A program made the position numbers and the translations under genes. Below the pieces are notes generated by a model. The model made no database searches, was not told the origin of the DNA, and saw only the letters and a program-made list of their open reading frames with translations. A DNA stretch of 64,000 nucleotides from the NCBI RefSeq assembly GCF_029873635.1, contig NC_080419.1:69793823-69857822 (forward strand), read 5' to 3'. The stretch comes from Malania oleifera. Taxonomy: Eukaryota > Streptophyta > Magnoliopsida > Santalales > Ximeniaceae. How positions within the stretch are numbered: position 1 is the stretch's first letter; every line of letters begins with the position of its first letter. Shown in pieces: positions 34,120 to 47,100 of this stretch.

Positions 34120-36194
34120 TGTAATGAACCGAAAAATTTAATGATAAAATAATTGGGAAAAGTAATAAATTAAAAAGATAAATAAGGAATAAAGGAAAAG
34201 AGGGGAAAATAAAAGTTTAGAATAAAAAAGGAAAAGAAATTTAAAAAGGAGGTGCTCATCGACAAGTAGGATTTTCTCGTCGACAAGTGATGTTGTGCGC
34301 CTTGTTACTGAGTAAGTATGTATCATCGGTGAGGATTAACCGAGAGGGTTTGAGCTGTTCTAAAACTCGTCAACGAGCTCACGACCTTGTCGATAAGCAT
34401 TCTTCAGTGGTTCGTCGACGACTCCTATCTTCTCGGACGAGTCCACGTGGCAAAGACGAGTATAAGAAGGTTTAGGCTAGCTTCTCTACGAAGAAAAATA
34501 ATTTTCCTTCAGCTCCCTCTCTCTAAATGTGTCTCTCTCACTTCTCTCTAAGAATCCTATCTATATTCAGCCCGAATCGCTAAACAGAAGTCGCTACGGT
34601 GTTCTAGGGAAGATTCTTTACACATCTAGGGGGTCAATTTTCTAAACTGGGTTTTTTAGGAAGCACTCCAAAGTTGAGGTAAGGGTCTGGATTCTCAATT
34701 TTGGGTTTTTATAAGTTTATTTAAGGTTATTAAGTTGAGAAAATTCAGAAATAGTAGTTTATTTAATTAAACTAGGGTTTGAACTAGGGTCCGGGTGAGC
34801 ATCACAGACATCGGTTTGGGATAGCTGTTGGTGTAATTCGAGGATTCAGTTAAGGGGAAATTTTATATTTTAATTCAAGTTTTTATGTATTAAATAAAAA
34901 TGGACTATGTTATATATGTATATGAGTTTTTACGTGGGTATAAAATGTCAATCATGTAAATTATGTTTTCTGAACTTAGGGCTACTTATTAGCTATGTAT
35001 ATGTGAAAATGAACCAATGAAAGTGAATAATATTTTCAGGGTAATTATGTAAGAAATGAAAGGTATATTTTTAGTATATGAACATTAAAAGTTGATTGGC
35101 CTATTTTATAAGGAATGTATGAATTTTACTGCTAAATTGTGTGGCATGAGTAAATATAAATTCTATGCAAATATATGTTATACGTATGAGATGCGGGTTA
35201 TGTAAGGAATGCACTGAGGATAAAAATGTGATATGAATTATGCTACTTGTGTTTGTTAATGAAACCATGTATACAATGACTGCTAAAAGGAGCTATAGAC
35301 TAATTGATGATAGCTAAAAGGAGCTGTGCTAGCATATTTTAGCACGTTTCTATGTAAACTAATTGATGTACAGCTAAAAGGAGTTGTAGTACGAATGAAT
35401 GAAATGAAATGGAAATGTGAATGAAATGGATATGAAATGTGAAATGTGAACAATGTAAAATGTGAAAGGTTACGTAAAGTGAAATGCTATGCAATGTTAA
35501 AGTTGAGAACATGAACGGATGTGAATTACTGAAATAACAGACAAAATAATGTATTATGGTATTATCAAGTATTTATGCTAGTAGAACATGTCATGTTAGG
35601 GCGGGGCAAACTCTTCGCCTAAAGGCTTACTGAGAAAGGCGAGTGCATTAGTAGTATTAGATGTAGCAGTAAGCTGCATAACGCACTAGGGTAGAGGGAA
35701 ACTACTTGTATGAGGGGTAGATTTCCTTATTCTTGGGCGCCTTCACTGGTAAACTTTGTATGAATTGTGTGAGTACGAGATTAATCTATTAGTTAAGGGC
35801 TTACTGAGTAAGGTGAGTGCCCTGATATACTTCAATTGTGACCTTTGGGTTGCCTAATGTATCAGGGCAGAGGGGTGCTACTTGTATGGGCGGGTAATCA
35901 CCCCTATCCTTGGGTAGTCTCGTGGGTAAATACTTTGCATGTGTTTGAATAGGATTAGAAAATGGTTTTAAGAATTTATGTTAATGGTTTACAAATGATA
36001 TTAAAATGTTGATTATAATCTCATGTGGACCACACGCCATTTTAATATATATTGTTTCTTTCCCTTACTGAGACATGTCTCACCCGATTACAAATTTATC
36101 TTTTCAAGAACACCACGTAAATGAGCTTAGAGAAGCTCAAGGTTGATAGCATTTTGGGTTCTAGATAGAGAAAGAGGTATAAACATTTTGATGA
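34120..36194 (+). repeat. 3' LTR of B, 3' end deleted
   Basis: It starts TGTAATGAACCG and matches the 5' LTR throughout, including the uninterrupted site where A inserted in the other copy (34347-34352). It stops after ACATTTTGATGA, while the 5' LTR continues with TATTTAGGATG for another 300 bp (32221-32523). The missing end marks a deletion. Confidence 0.9.
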
Positions 36195-36364
36195 ATACCG
36201 TGGCAGAGGAATACCGTGGTTAAATTCAAGGTTTTGGGAGATTACATATACACATAAAATAATCTTCTCCCACAACCAAAATACTATCTACTACCAGAAA
36301 ATTATTACATCTAACTAACCTGCACAAAAGAAATTTACATATTCACCTGTAACTTTTCCTGATT
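36195..36364 (-). other. Deletion junction and 3' non-coding region of C
   Basis: The sequence after 36194 belongs to C. In reverse complement it has AACCACGGTATTCCTC, as at 27992-28007 downstream of pol in A. AATACCGTGG occurs twice, at the junction and 16 bp on. The C polypurine tract and the first part of its 3' LTR are absent. Confidence 0.7.
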
Positions 36365-39300
36365 ACTACTAATTCCCGCTGAAGAGATACAGGTACTTCT
36401 GTCGTATCTGCTCCTCGAGTTCCTATGAAGCTTCCTCTATCGCATGATTTCTCCACAGGACTTTTACTAACGGAATCTTCTTATTGTGCAATTCCTGTTC
36501 TTTCCTATCCAGAATCTGTATTGGAGTTTCTTCATAAGCCAAAGAATCACTGAGTTTTAATTCGACATAACTGATGACATGGGAGGGGTCTGGGACGTAT
36601 TTCCTTAACATGGAAACATGGAATACGTCGTGAATTCTAAATAAAACTGGTGGTAAACCTAACCGATAGGCCACTGACCCCACTCTTTCAAGTATCTCGA
36701 AAGAGCCAATGAACTTAGGGCTCAACTTACCCTTCCTTCCAAACCTCATAATTCCCTTCAATGGTTCTATCTTTAGAAACACGTGATCTCCCATATCAAA
36801 TTCCAGTTTCCTGCGGTGAGTATCAACGTAACTCTTCTATCGGCTTTGAGCTGGATTGATCATATCTCTGATGAGTCGAACTTTATCATATGCCTGCTAC
36901 ACTAGCTCTGGTCCCACCACTCATCTCTCACCTATCTCATTCTAGTGTAGAGGATAATGACACCTCGTACCATAAAGCGCCTCATAAGGTGTCACGCCGA
37001 TGCTGGCCTGATAACTGTTATTGTATGCAAATTCTACCACTGACCTATACTGAGTCCAACTACCCCCAAAATCTAACACGCCCGCCTGTAACATATCTTC
37101 TAATATCTAAATCACCCTCTTAGTCTAGTCGTCTGTGTGAGGATGAAATGTCATGCTGAAAGATAACTGAGACCCCAGAGCCTCCTGAAAACTCTTCCAA
37201 AATCGTGACGTGAAACGTGGGTCTTGATTCGATACTATGGACACTGGAACACCATGTGATCGTACCATCTCCTGAATATATAATTTTTTCAGTCTGTCCA
37301 TGGAGTAGTTGACTTTAATAACAAGGAAATAAGTGGTCTTCATCATTCTATCAACGACCACCCAAATAGCATTTTGACCATGCGGTGCTGATGGCAAACC
37401 CATTACAAAGTCTATAGATATATGATCCCACTTCCACTCTGGGATGTAAAGCGGCTACAGCCGGCCCGCCGGCCTCTAGTGCTCTGCCTTTACCTGCTGG
37501 CACATCAGACACTACTATACAAATTCAGTAATTTCTTTCTTCATGCTGCTCCACCAATAAGACTCTTGTAGATCCCTATATATTTTAGTACTACCTGGAT
37601 GAACCGTGTATAAGGACCTGTGAGCCTCCTCTACGATCATCCTCTTGATATCCATATCTGCAGGCACACACAACTAGTAACAGAACCTCAAGGTCCCATC
37701 ATAAAAAATATTGAATTCATCTCCCTGTCCGTCCTGCACCTTATCTATCAGCTCTACTAATTCTGCATCATCTCTCTAAGTCGTCTTAATCATTTCCTAT
37801 AGAGTAGGCTACACTACCAGGTTGGCAATAAATACCTAAGGATCACTCTTTACCAACTCTACACTGAGTCTCTCCAGATCCATCTGAATTGGATGCTGAA
37901 CCTCCATAGCTGCCAGTGTGTGCCTACTGATTTCCTACTCAGAGCATTAACTACCACTTTTGCTTTCCCTGGGTGGTAACAAATAGTGTAGTCATAATAT
38001 TTAATAAGTTCCAACCACCTTCTCTATCTCATGTTCAACTTCTTTTGAGTGAAAAAGTACTTCAAACTTTTGTGATCAGAGAATATCTTGCATCTCTCAC
38101 CATATAGGTAATGCCTCCAAATCTTTAACTCGAGTACCACTGTAGCCAATTCTAGATCATTGGTAGGGTAGTTCTTTTTACTCTTTCAACTTTCGGGAGG
38201 CACAAGCTACAACCTTACCATGCTGCATCGATACACAATCGAGCCCTTTCAAAGATGCGTCACTGTAAATGACATAACCATCACCTCCAGACAGAATGAT
38301 CAGCACTGGTGCAGTGACAAGCCTCTGTTTCAGTTCCTAGAATCTCTACTCACAATCCTCATCCCATTGAAACCTAACATTCTTTTTGGTCAGATGCATG
38401 AGAGGTCCTGATAAAGCTGAAAACCCATTTACAAATCGACGGTAATAACCTGCCAATCCCAAGAAACTCCTAATTTCCTATATGTTCTTTGGCCTGACCC
38501 AATTCAACACTGCCTCAATCTTGCTAGGATCCACTGAAATACCATCCCCTGAAATAACATGCCCCAGAAATGACACTTTCTCTAGCCAAAATTCACATTT
38601 ACTAAACTTAGCATACAACTTCTTTTCCTTGAGCATTTGAAGTACCAGCCGTAGGTGTGTCTCATACTCCTCAAAACTCTTTGAGTAAACTAGTATATCA
38701 TCAATAAAAACTACAACGAACTAATCTAAATACTAGTGAAAAACTCAATTCATTAAGTCCATAAACACAATAGGAGCATTCGTTAGACCAAATGACATAA
38801 TTAGAAATTCATAATGTCCATACCTGGTCCTGAAATCTGTTTTCGAGACATTTTTTGCTTTTACTTTCACCTGATGGTAGCCTGATCTAAGATCAATCTT
38901 AGAATAGACCCGCGTACCCTAAAGCTGGTCAAATAAATCGTCTATACCGGGTAGAGGATACATGTTCTTAATTGTAACCTTATTAATTTCCCTATAATCT
39001 ATACACATCCTCACAGACCCGTCCTTCTTCTTTACAAATAACACTGGAGCTCTCTACGGTGATACACTGGGCTAAATAAAACCCTTATCTAGCAAGTCTT
39101 GCAACTGATCTTTTAGCTCTTCCAACTCTGCTGGAGCTATTTTGTAAGGAGCTTTAGAGATCAGTGCCATCTCGGGAAGTAGATCGATAACGAAATCTAC
39201 CTTGTGGTCAGGAGGTAACCCAGGTAGTTCATCTGGAAAGAAATATGAAAACTCCGCGTATTAACAAGCTTCAATTCATTTTTTGACACCTTCTTTACAA

Positions 39301-40053
39301 AGTCCATAATCCTCTAACAACCATCCAAGAGTAACCTCCTCACTCGTATGGCTGATACTAACTGAGGCAGGGATTGCACACGCGACCCTATGAACCTAAA
39401 TTCTAGTCTTCCCGAAGCTATGAATATTACTTCTTTCAATCAACAGTCTATATTGGTTTAATTAGCTGCCAACCAGTTCATACTAAAAATTACATCAAAC
39501 CCATGCATGTCCAATACTATCAAGTCATTTGGCAAGACTTTCCCTTTAACATCAACTAGATAGCCTTGGAGCACTCTACTACACCTCACTACTAACCTTG
39601 TCGGTGTAGTTACTAACAGTTTAGTGTCTAACAACTGTGTTTCTACCCCACATAATCTAATACACCCCATAGACACGAACGAGTGTGTAGCTCCTGAATC
39701 AAACAATACAATAACTTTAAATGAAAGCATGTTAATCATACATGTCACCATATCGCCGACTGTCTCAGCATCTTCAGGCTTCAAAGCATAGACCCTCACC
39801 AGAACTACATTCCTCTGCTGGCCTCCACGGGGTGCTTGATAGCCTCCTTGGTATGGTTTGGGAGGAAGAGCAGTATCAGTAGGTCTAGGGAAATCTCGCA
39901 CTCGATGTCCCTGCCTACCGCAGCGATAGCAGATGGCTCGCCCCACTCAACACTCGCCTAAGTGTCTCTTTCCACAAGTCTGATAGACAGGAAAATTTTG
40001 CACCGCCTGCAACTCACGACCTCCAGTCTCCTACCTTTGTCCTCTACATAGTT
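36365..40053 (-). pseudogene. pol: pol of element C, with the gag zinc knuckle (broken)
   Basis: Read on the minus strand from 40053 down. The zinc knuckle at about 39940-39895 is CYRCGRQGHRVRDF, where the last Cys has become Phe. The protease (about 39760-39460) has an intact DSGATHSFVS active site. Reverse transcriptase (about 39170-38600) has an intact FIDDILVY motif but stops at former Gln codons. RNase H (about 38400-37930) is followed by integrase (about 37620-36800), with TSRFWKSFQEALG and FHPHTD. The C-terminal domain ([20 protein letters not shown]) ends in a chromodomain-like VLWRNHAIEEAS (about 36440). This is the Tekay/Del chromovirus order. In integrase the usual SDRDPRF reads SNQDPRF, so an Asp is replaced by Asn. 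More than a dozen stops and several shifts make it inactive. Confidence 0.87.
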
Positions 40054-40058
40054 TCCTC
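40054..40058. repeat. Target site duplication of D, left copy (TCCTC)
   Basis: TCCTC precedes the D 5' LTR start at 40059 and recurs at 54813-54817 after its 3' LTR. Confidence 0.9.
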
Positions 40059-42166
40059 TGCTGACTCTATGAGTTCAATCCTGTTATGATAATGACAAAT
40101 CACTTGGTATTTGATCTGTGCATTGAGAATGTGAGCAGGAACATTACTGAGCATGCATGGAAGGTTAGAAAGTCATAGAAGCCATGGGGATTAAAGGATA
40201 TACAACTTGACACAATCCATGGAACTAAAAGAGTAGAAGAATGAAGATGCAAGCGTCAAGTTCGAGATCATCACGGGAATGGGTATTTAGAACTGAATAT
40301 ATTTACATATTTCATATGATTTAATTTGAAGCTCAAAATATACCCTAGACTGACCTTAGGACTCATGCATCTCACGAAAATCTTTTAGGGGTTATTCATT
40401 GACTTAGAAACTCTATTTAAAACCCCAGAAAATGTTTTATGAAAAAGAAAAGCAAGAAAGCAAAACTGGTTTTTGAAAACAAAATAAAAAAAACTAAAGT
40501 TGGATTGCCCAAATGACTAAGGATTACCCTCAGAAGTCTGAAGATGTAACTTCAGACGACTGAAGTTTTACTTCAGACGTCTAAAGAATTTCCTCAGAAG
40601 ACTGAAAAATTAGTTCAGTCATTTGAAGAATTATTTTGAAACACAAAACAGGCAGAACACCTTTAGATGTTCGGACCTTCAATTCAGTCGTCTGAATGGG
40701 AACCTCAAAAGACTGAACCTATAGTTCAGTAGTATGAACCTGTATCGAGACTATGAAATTTAGTGCTTTATGGAACTTCAATTGTCTGAACCCGAGAGCT
40801 CAATTGTATGAACTTGTAGAAACTTTAAAAATCTAGTTTTTAGCGAGAGAACACGCGAGTCATTTAAGTAATCAAGTTGATCCAATGGTCAAGAATTAAC
40901 CTAGGGCTGAGAACACTTATAAAATCAACCTCTAAACCCTAGTGCCTCACTTTTTGCATATGATTGAGGAGCTTTGAACATTCTTGCACATTTTTGAGAT
41001 TTTTGAATACTATTGTTAAGAATCATTGCCTGCACTACAAAGAACACACATTTACTTAGGTATTCACATATTCAAGATCTAAGCAAATACATGCGCAACC
41101 TATGCTAAATCTAAGTTTGATCTTAAGGTTTTAAAATTATTTTATTGAGCTTTCAATTTCTATTAATCAATCATCTTTTTCATTATTCGTTTATAAAAAA
41201 ATCTTTTTGGGAGCAAGAAACTTATTTTCCCATAGTTATTTATTTGAAAAATATTTTGGGAATAGTATTCTAAAGTTTGATTCATTGTGATATTCAAAGT
41301 TATATTTTTATTCAAAGAGATCTATCTTATTGGTGCAAAAAGTATTTAAAAAATATTGTTTGTTAAATTTTTGAAATACTCAAAGTTATACATTTATTCA
41401 AAGGTTTGATCTTACGAAGTATTTGATAGCAAGAACTTAGATCTTCATAATATTCAAGTCAAATTTTTTAATAAGATCACATTCTATATCCTTGCATCTA
41501 GTAAGTTGAACTAAAACCCTAAGTTCTCCAAAGCATCTACTTATATAATTATTTTGGGAGATTTGATCAAAGGGAAATTTTGTGAAGCATATCATTCATA
41601 TAACGATTATATCGTTACATACTTACTAAGCTTCAAGTCTTATTATATGAATATGTGTTAGGACTTCCATTGTACTCACTAGCTTTGTTAGAAGCAATAT
41701 TGAGTTTTTGCAGATTTGAAATTTTATATTGTAATCACGGTTCGGGTTGTGAATCGGGTGAGGAGGAAGTTGTGCCTCTTGTTAGCAGTAGTTTGTAAGT
41801 GAAGCTCCGTCCTGGTTAAAGGAACAAGGATTTAGTGGAATCCTTGAGTGAGTTGCTCAAGGCGAGGACGTAGGCCGGGTTGGCTGAACCTCGTAAAATC
41901 TTGTTTGTCTTCTCTCTTCCCTTATCTTTTTAATTTTCGCTTGCATTTCATTATTAGCTTTTGCATGGTTGTATGTTGATTTATATTATACACTCTTGAT
42001 AATTAATTGGGTAAAGTAGAATTTATTGAGATAATAATTTGAATTAATTTCAAGCCCCTGCAATTAATTTGTTAAACATTGAAATAGAGATTAAGTGGTA
42101 AAACAAACTTAAAGTTTTTTAAAATACCCAATTCACCCCCCTTTTGGGATCACACCTGAATTAACA
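40059..42166 (+). repeat. 5' LTR of D (2108 bp)
   Basis: It starts TGCTGACTCTATGAG (the 3' copy reads TGTTAACTCTATGAG) and ends CACACCTGAATTAACA. U3 (40540-40820) has a cluster of TTCAGACGACTGAA-like near-palindromes. The TATA word CTTATAAAATC is at 40916-40926. The sequence from 41750 to 41960 is the conserved U5-like part also seen at 1-120 and 61000-61120. Confidence 0.93.
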
Positions 42167-42168
42167 TT

Positions 42169-42180
42169 TGGTATTAGAGC
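42169..42180 (+). promoter_or_regulatory. Primer binding site of D (initiator Met-tRNA)
   Basis: TGGTATTAGAGC begins two bases after the LTR end. It differs by one base from the plant initiator Met-tRNA match TGGTATCAGAGC. Confidence 0.85.
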
Positions 42181-42390
42181 AGGTTTACATAGACTTAACT
42201 GTTTATTTTGTAAAAAGATCACATGGCACACATCGGTGTAACTCCATTCAGCGAGGGACACTCATCCACTAGACCACCAATTTTCTACGATGTAAATTAC
42301 ACCTACTGGAAAAGAAGAATGAGTATATATCTTTTAAATATGGATTGGAAAGTGTGGAAAATTGTTTCCATGGGAAACTATGTCCCTATG

Positions 42391-42407
42391 AAAGTAGTTG
42401 ATAAGGT
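42391..42407. repeat. Target site duplication of LINE E, left copy (17 bp)
   Basis: AAAGTAGTTGATAAGGT, coding KVVDK in the D gag frame, recurs at 45660-45676 directly after the poly(A) tail of the LINE. Its length and the poly(A) tail are typical of target-primed insertion. Confidence 0.92.
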
Positions 42408-45400
42408 TGTTCACTGCACTGTAAAATGCCTAGTTACTTCAAATGTTTTCTTATGCTACTTTATATATGGTTTCAATTCCCTTGTTGCTAGAAGAACCTT
42501 GTGGTTGGACCTGGTATAAACTAGTTTGTCCTCTTCCCTGCCTTGGATGTTGCTTGGTGATTTCAACTCTGTATTAAATCCTGAAGAAAGAAGGAATGGG
42601 GCTCCAGTTTCTGTCTATGAAACAAATGATATGAATGATTGCTTCAATGAAGCTGGCCTCTCTGACATGAATTCTTTGGGTTGCTTACTTACTTGGTCTA
42701 ATGGGAATGTCCGGAGTAAATTAGACAGAGTGGTGGTTAATCAAAGGTGGCTCGATGCTGAATGGATCTCCAATGCAATCTTCCTGTTTCCAGGTATATT
42801 GTCTGATCATTCAATGTGTATAGCTAACCTTTTCACTGTCCAGGATCTGGGCAGAGCTCCATTTAAATACTTCAATATGTGGTCAACTCATCCTGAGTTC
42901 AAGAAACTAGTAAATGAAGTCTGGAAATTTGAATATGTGGGCAAGCTCCAATTTTGTTTCTACAGGAAGCTCCAGGCTCTAAAATACCCACTGAAACTTC
43001 TGAATTCCTCCAACTTTTCGCATATATCTTCCAGAGCTGAGACTGCTAGCTCTGAAGTTAAAGAACTCCAACAACTCTTACACGACAACCCCTCTTGTTA
43101 GAACCTGCAAGAGGACCTAAAATCGAAGAAATTAAAATCCTTGAGGCTGGAGGAAGCTAACAGTCTCTTCCTTGCTCAGTTGTCCAAAAACAAATATATG
43201 AAATTTTGTGACAGGGGTACGTCTTTCTTTCATAGCCTGTTGCGTAGGAACAGATCAAGGAACCACGTAGCTTCCATCACTCTATAGAATGGCAAATTAT
43301 CTAAGTCATATGATCAGGTGGTTCAAGAGTTTGTCAGCTATTACAAACAGCTACTGGGAACTGCTGGATGTAACTCTATGGTGAATGCTCAGACATTGGC
43401 TAGAGGCCATATACTGAATGAATAGAAAATGAGTACTATGATGACCCTCATTTCAAATGAAGAAATCAAATCTGCACTATTCAGGATTGGAGATAACAAG
43501 GCCCCTGGACCTGATGGGTTTTCATCTAGGTTTTTCAAAAGTGCATGGAACATAATTGGCAATGACTTCACCCTTACTGTGAAGGAATTTTTCAAGAATG
43601 GGAGATTGCTAAAGTAGATCAATCATACGACTATTGCTCTAATACCTAAATCCAACCATGCCACTTTAGTTAATGATTTCAGACCGATTGTTTGCTGTAA
43701 TGTGATCTACAAAGTCATATCCAAGATTATTGCTAAAAGAATTTAATTCATCCTGCACAAGCTGCGTTTATTAAGCAAAGGAGTATGGTTGAAAATATAT
43801 ATATGGTACAAGAACTAGTTAGAGGCTATGCAAGAAGGAGAATATCCCCTAGATGTTTGTTGAAAATTGATCTAAAAAAGGCTTATGATTCAGTTGCTTG
43901 GCCTTTCCTCAAGGAGATGCTTATTCACTTAAGATTCCCAACTGAGATGATTTCATGGATTATGGAATGTGTCACTACCACCTCCTATTCCATTTCCCTT
44001 AATGGTAGATTTTTTGGCTTCTTTAAAGGTAGTAAAGGTCTGAGACAGGGTGACCCCCTCTCCCCCTTGCTCTTTGTGATATGTGTTGAATATTTTTCAA
44101 GACTGCTAAAATCTGTGGAGAGTAAGTCTGATTTTAAATTCCATCCCAAGTGTGAAGCTCTTAGGCTTTCTCATTTGGTGTTTGCAGATGACTTAATGAT
44201 TTCTCAAGGGGTGACTTACCTTCTATGAGGTACCTAATGAATTGCTTAAACGAATTTTTGAACTGCTCTGGCTTGGCAGTAAATCTGCTGAAATCAGAGC
44301 TGTATCACGCTGGTATTAGGCAAGAAGAGCTGGGAAACATATCTAATTTATCTGGTATGAAGCTGGGTGCCTTTCCCTTCAGGTATTTGGGTATCCCCCT
44401 TCTTTCTTCTAGACTGAATGCTGCTCATTACTCTCCACTTATTAACAGAATTGCTGGAATGTTCAAGGGGTGGCCGTCCCATACCCTCTCCTATGCTGGG
44501 AAGTTGGAAATCATTAACTCCATAATTCAAGGGGTGGAATGCTTCTGGCTGGCCATCTTCCCCTTCCCCCTTAATGTTTTGAACCATATTATTAAATTGG
44601 GCAGATTCTTTTTGTGGGGAGGCAGGAGGAAACCTTTGGTGGCCTGGAGAGAGATATGTCTCCCTAAAACTGAGGGGTCTTGGGTGTGTTTTATCTCAAT
44701 ATATGGAACATTGCTTTGCTGTCTAAAGCACTTTGGAATATCCACTCCAAGAAGGATTCAGTCTGGACAAAGTGGATCCATCATATGTATTTAACTAATT
44801 CAAGCATCTGGAGCATCTCTGCAGCGAAGAATGACTCCCCTTTATTCAAGAAACTGTTAACTATTAGAGATCAGCTGGTGGTGAACTGTGGTGGTATTGA
44901 TGCTGCTGTTGATATGCTGAGTAAGTGGGAGAACAGAGCCAAACTTAGCTATGAATTCTGGAGAGCTAAAGGGCATAAAGTGCCCTGGACTAAGGAGGTT
45001 TGGTATGGGGGCATTCTCCCTAAACACTCAATCTGCCTTTGGCTGGGTTTGAAAGCAAAGCTAGTTACCTGTAACAAGCTGACAGATGAAGGCATTGATC
45101 GGTTATGCACCTTCTGCAACACTAATCCTGAATCCTTGGATCACTTATTTTTCAAATGCAAATTCACTACTGAAGTATGGAATGGTATTAGAAGCTGGCT
45201 GGGTATTACTAGAGCCATGACAACCATTAGAGTTGCTGCAAAATGGCTTCATAAGGAGGCCAAAGGGAATGGTCTTATTGCTGCAGGGCAGAAGATTGGA
45301 TTTGCTGCATGTGTGTATTTTATTTGGCATTTCCGCAATAGAGGCAAGTTTGAGAACCACTCCATTTCCACTATGGAGTTGATCCATGTGATACAAAGAC

Positions 45401-45659
45401 ATGTATATAGTGCTATGTATGAAAAATTTGATCTATATACTGTCAAAATGTAATATTTTGCTTGTCCCTTTTGGAAGATTGGGATTTATGAATTTTTGTT
45501 GATTTGGCCATAATGGCCCATGGTTATGCTCAGGTTCGATGTAATTTGTGATTTGATCCCCCATCTGTGTTTGGTTGGATCTCTATGGCCTGGGGATGCC
45601 CAATGTACGCGTAAATACTTACTTTGATCAATATACTTTTACCCTTTGATAAAAAAAAA
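42408..45659 (+). mobile_element. LINE E: 5'-truncated L1-type retrotransposon
   Basis: It is a 3.25-kb insert flanked by the 17-bp duplication and ending in about 11 A residues after TACCCTTTGAT. It starts inside the endonuclease part of ORF2, so ORF1, the promoter and the N-terminus of ORF2 are lost, as is usual for LINEs. It is plus strand, the same orientation as D. Confidence 0.92.
42526..45453 (+). pseudogene. LINE ORF2 fragment: endonuclease end, RT, zinc-binding domain
   Basis: The C-terminal half of the AP-type endonuclease (42526-43101) has LLGDFNSVLN and the LSDHS motif. After stops, a linker leads to reverse transcriptase: APGPDGFSSRF (43501), LLKIDLKKAYDSV (43858), GLRQGDPLSPLLF (44038) and the catalytic FADDLM (44182). 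A shift follows at about 44205 and another near 44680. The last frame (44680-45453) ends in the plant-LINE zinc-binding domain, with PKHSICLWL, then CTFC and HLFFKC giving a Cys-Cys-His-Cys pattern (about 45110-45160). ORF2 nicks the target and copies its RNA at the nick. The RT motifs are intact but stops (43099, 43285, 43423, 43616) and shifts kill the frame. Confidence 0.9.
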
Positions 45660-45676
45660 AAAGTAGTTGATAAGGT
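45660..45676. repeat. Target site duplication of LINE E, right copy
   Basis: It is identical over 17 bp to 42391-42407, counting the last A of the tail as its first base. The D gag frame resumes here. Confidence 0.92.
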
Positions 45677-47100
45677 AAATGTACCCAAAACTAAAGATGA
45701 GTATACTGAAGAAGATTGGAAATCTATGCAAATAAATGCTATTGTAAGAACTTGCTATTCTATGCATTATATGTAAATGAGTTTAATAGGATGATGGCTT
45801 GTAACACTGTTAAAGAGATTTGAGAAAAATTAGAAGTCACGTATGAAGGTACTAAGGAAGTAAAAGATAGTAGGATAGATATGCTCACTAGTGAATATGA
45901 GGCATTTAAAATGACTGCTGATGAATCAATTCAATCCATGTACACTTGATTCACATGCATCACGAATTCTTTAAATGCTCTTGGTAAATCTTACCCTACT
46001 TATGAGTTGATCAGGAAAATACTTACGGGACTACCTCCAGTTTGGGAAGCTAAAGCTACTACAATAGTATAAGGGAGAAATCTGAAGGAGATGTTTGTTG
46101 ATGAACTAATTGGATCGCTCATCACCTATGAGCTTGCAATAAATGAGAGGAAGAATGAGCAAACTAAAGCAAAAGAAGCTACAACACTTAAGGCATCATC
46201 TCACTGCTCCAGTGAGGGAAGTGATTCAGAATCAGATGAAAACATGGCACTTATCACTAAGAAATTTGGAGAGTTCATAAGAAAGAACAAGAAATACACC
46301 ATAAAATTCAAGGGCTCAAAAATAGAAAAAGGAGAGTCAAGCAAAAGGATGATCCTCTCATGTGTTATAACTGTAGAGAATTTGGACATATCAAGCCGGA
46401 TTGTCCCCAGCTGAAGAAAGTGTCTAAGAAGAAGAAGAAGAAGAAGGCTCTAAAGGTGGGCTGGGACACTCATAGTAGTAGTTCAGAATTTGAATCCAGT
46501 GATGATGAGATTGCAAATCTATGTTTGATGGCTCACGATAATCACGAGGTGCAATATTTTTGTTCTGCTTCATCTTACTATTCAAGTGATTCAAAAAATG
46601 AAAGTAACATGCTTTCTTATGATGAATTGAATCCGGAATATTTGTATACCCTTAAAATGCTTGAGAAAATGAATAAGAAAAATTATGGTTTGAAATTAAA
46701 AGTGAAAGAATTTTTGAAATTAGTTGAAAATCAAAATGAATTTCATTCATCTCTCATGAAAGACAAGGATTTGAAAATTAAGGAGTTAGAAAAGAATTTG
46801 AAAGAAAAATCTAAGATTATTTGTAAATTTATAGAAGGTCCAAATAACTTTGAAAAACTCATAGGAGCTCAAAGAAATTCCCTAGAGAAGGAAGGTCTTG
46901 GTTTTAATAGGAAGGAGAATCTAAAACAGAGACATCTCTACATAGGATATTTTGTAAGAGAGTCAAAATCGTATGTTCCAACTAAAGACTATCATAGAAA
47001 TATTACATGTTTTAAATGTAAGAGGTTGGGTCACATAAAATTTGACTGTCCTTTCAAAAATAAAGATGTCAAAATTAAGAAAGTCTGGAAAGTCAAATGA

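Larger units (their letters stand above)
20721..36194 (+). mobile_element. Element B: gag-only Ty3/gypsy retrotransposon, interrupted by A
   Basis: The 5' LTR is 2439 bp once A is removed. A TGGTATCAAAGT primer site follows, then a 1.6-kb internal region with one gag-like gene, a polypurine tract (34107-34119) and a 3' LTR truncated at 36194. There is no protease, reverse transcriptase, RNase H or integrase. Gag resembles those of the Tekay-like elements A and C, so B is either an internal deletion of such an element or a member of the known gag-only class (TR-GAG). The left target flank is CCTAG and the right flank is deleted. Confidence 0.85.
20457..37500. other. Left half of the nested gypsy complex (C, B, A)
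   Basis: This entry gives the order. The 3' LTR remnant of C is 20457-20720. The 5' LTR of B is split into 20721-20964 and 30329-32523 by A (20965-30323 plus its TTTAG duplicate). B internal is 32524-34119 and the B 3' LTR is 34120-36194. The internal region of C resumes at 36195. The nesting follows from continuous LTR sequence on both sides of each insert and from target duplications. Confidence 0.85.
42223..47100 (+). pseudogene. gag: gag of element D, split by LINE E
   Basis: The ATG is at 42223 (MAHIGVTPFSEGHSSTRPP). The frame runs to the LINE insertion at 42407 and continues in phase after it at 45677 (VNVPKTKDEYTEEDWK), reaching a TAA at 45774-45776. It continues in pieces at 46091-46414 and 46360-47100. 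The C-terminal part has zinc knuckles CYNCREFGHIKPDC (about 46363) and CFKCKRLGHIKFDC (about 47008), both intact CCHC. Between them is a Lys/Glu-rich, probably coiled region. Gag forms the virus-like particle and binds RNA. A second copy of the same N-terminus (MAHLGVSPFGE) lies on the minus strand at 59239 in element I. Confidence 0.85.
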
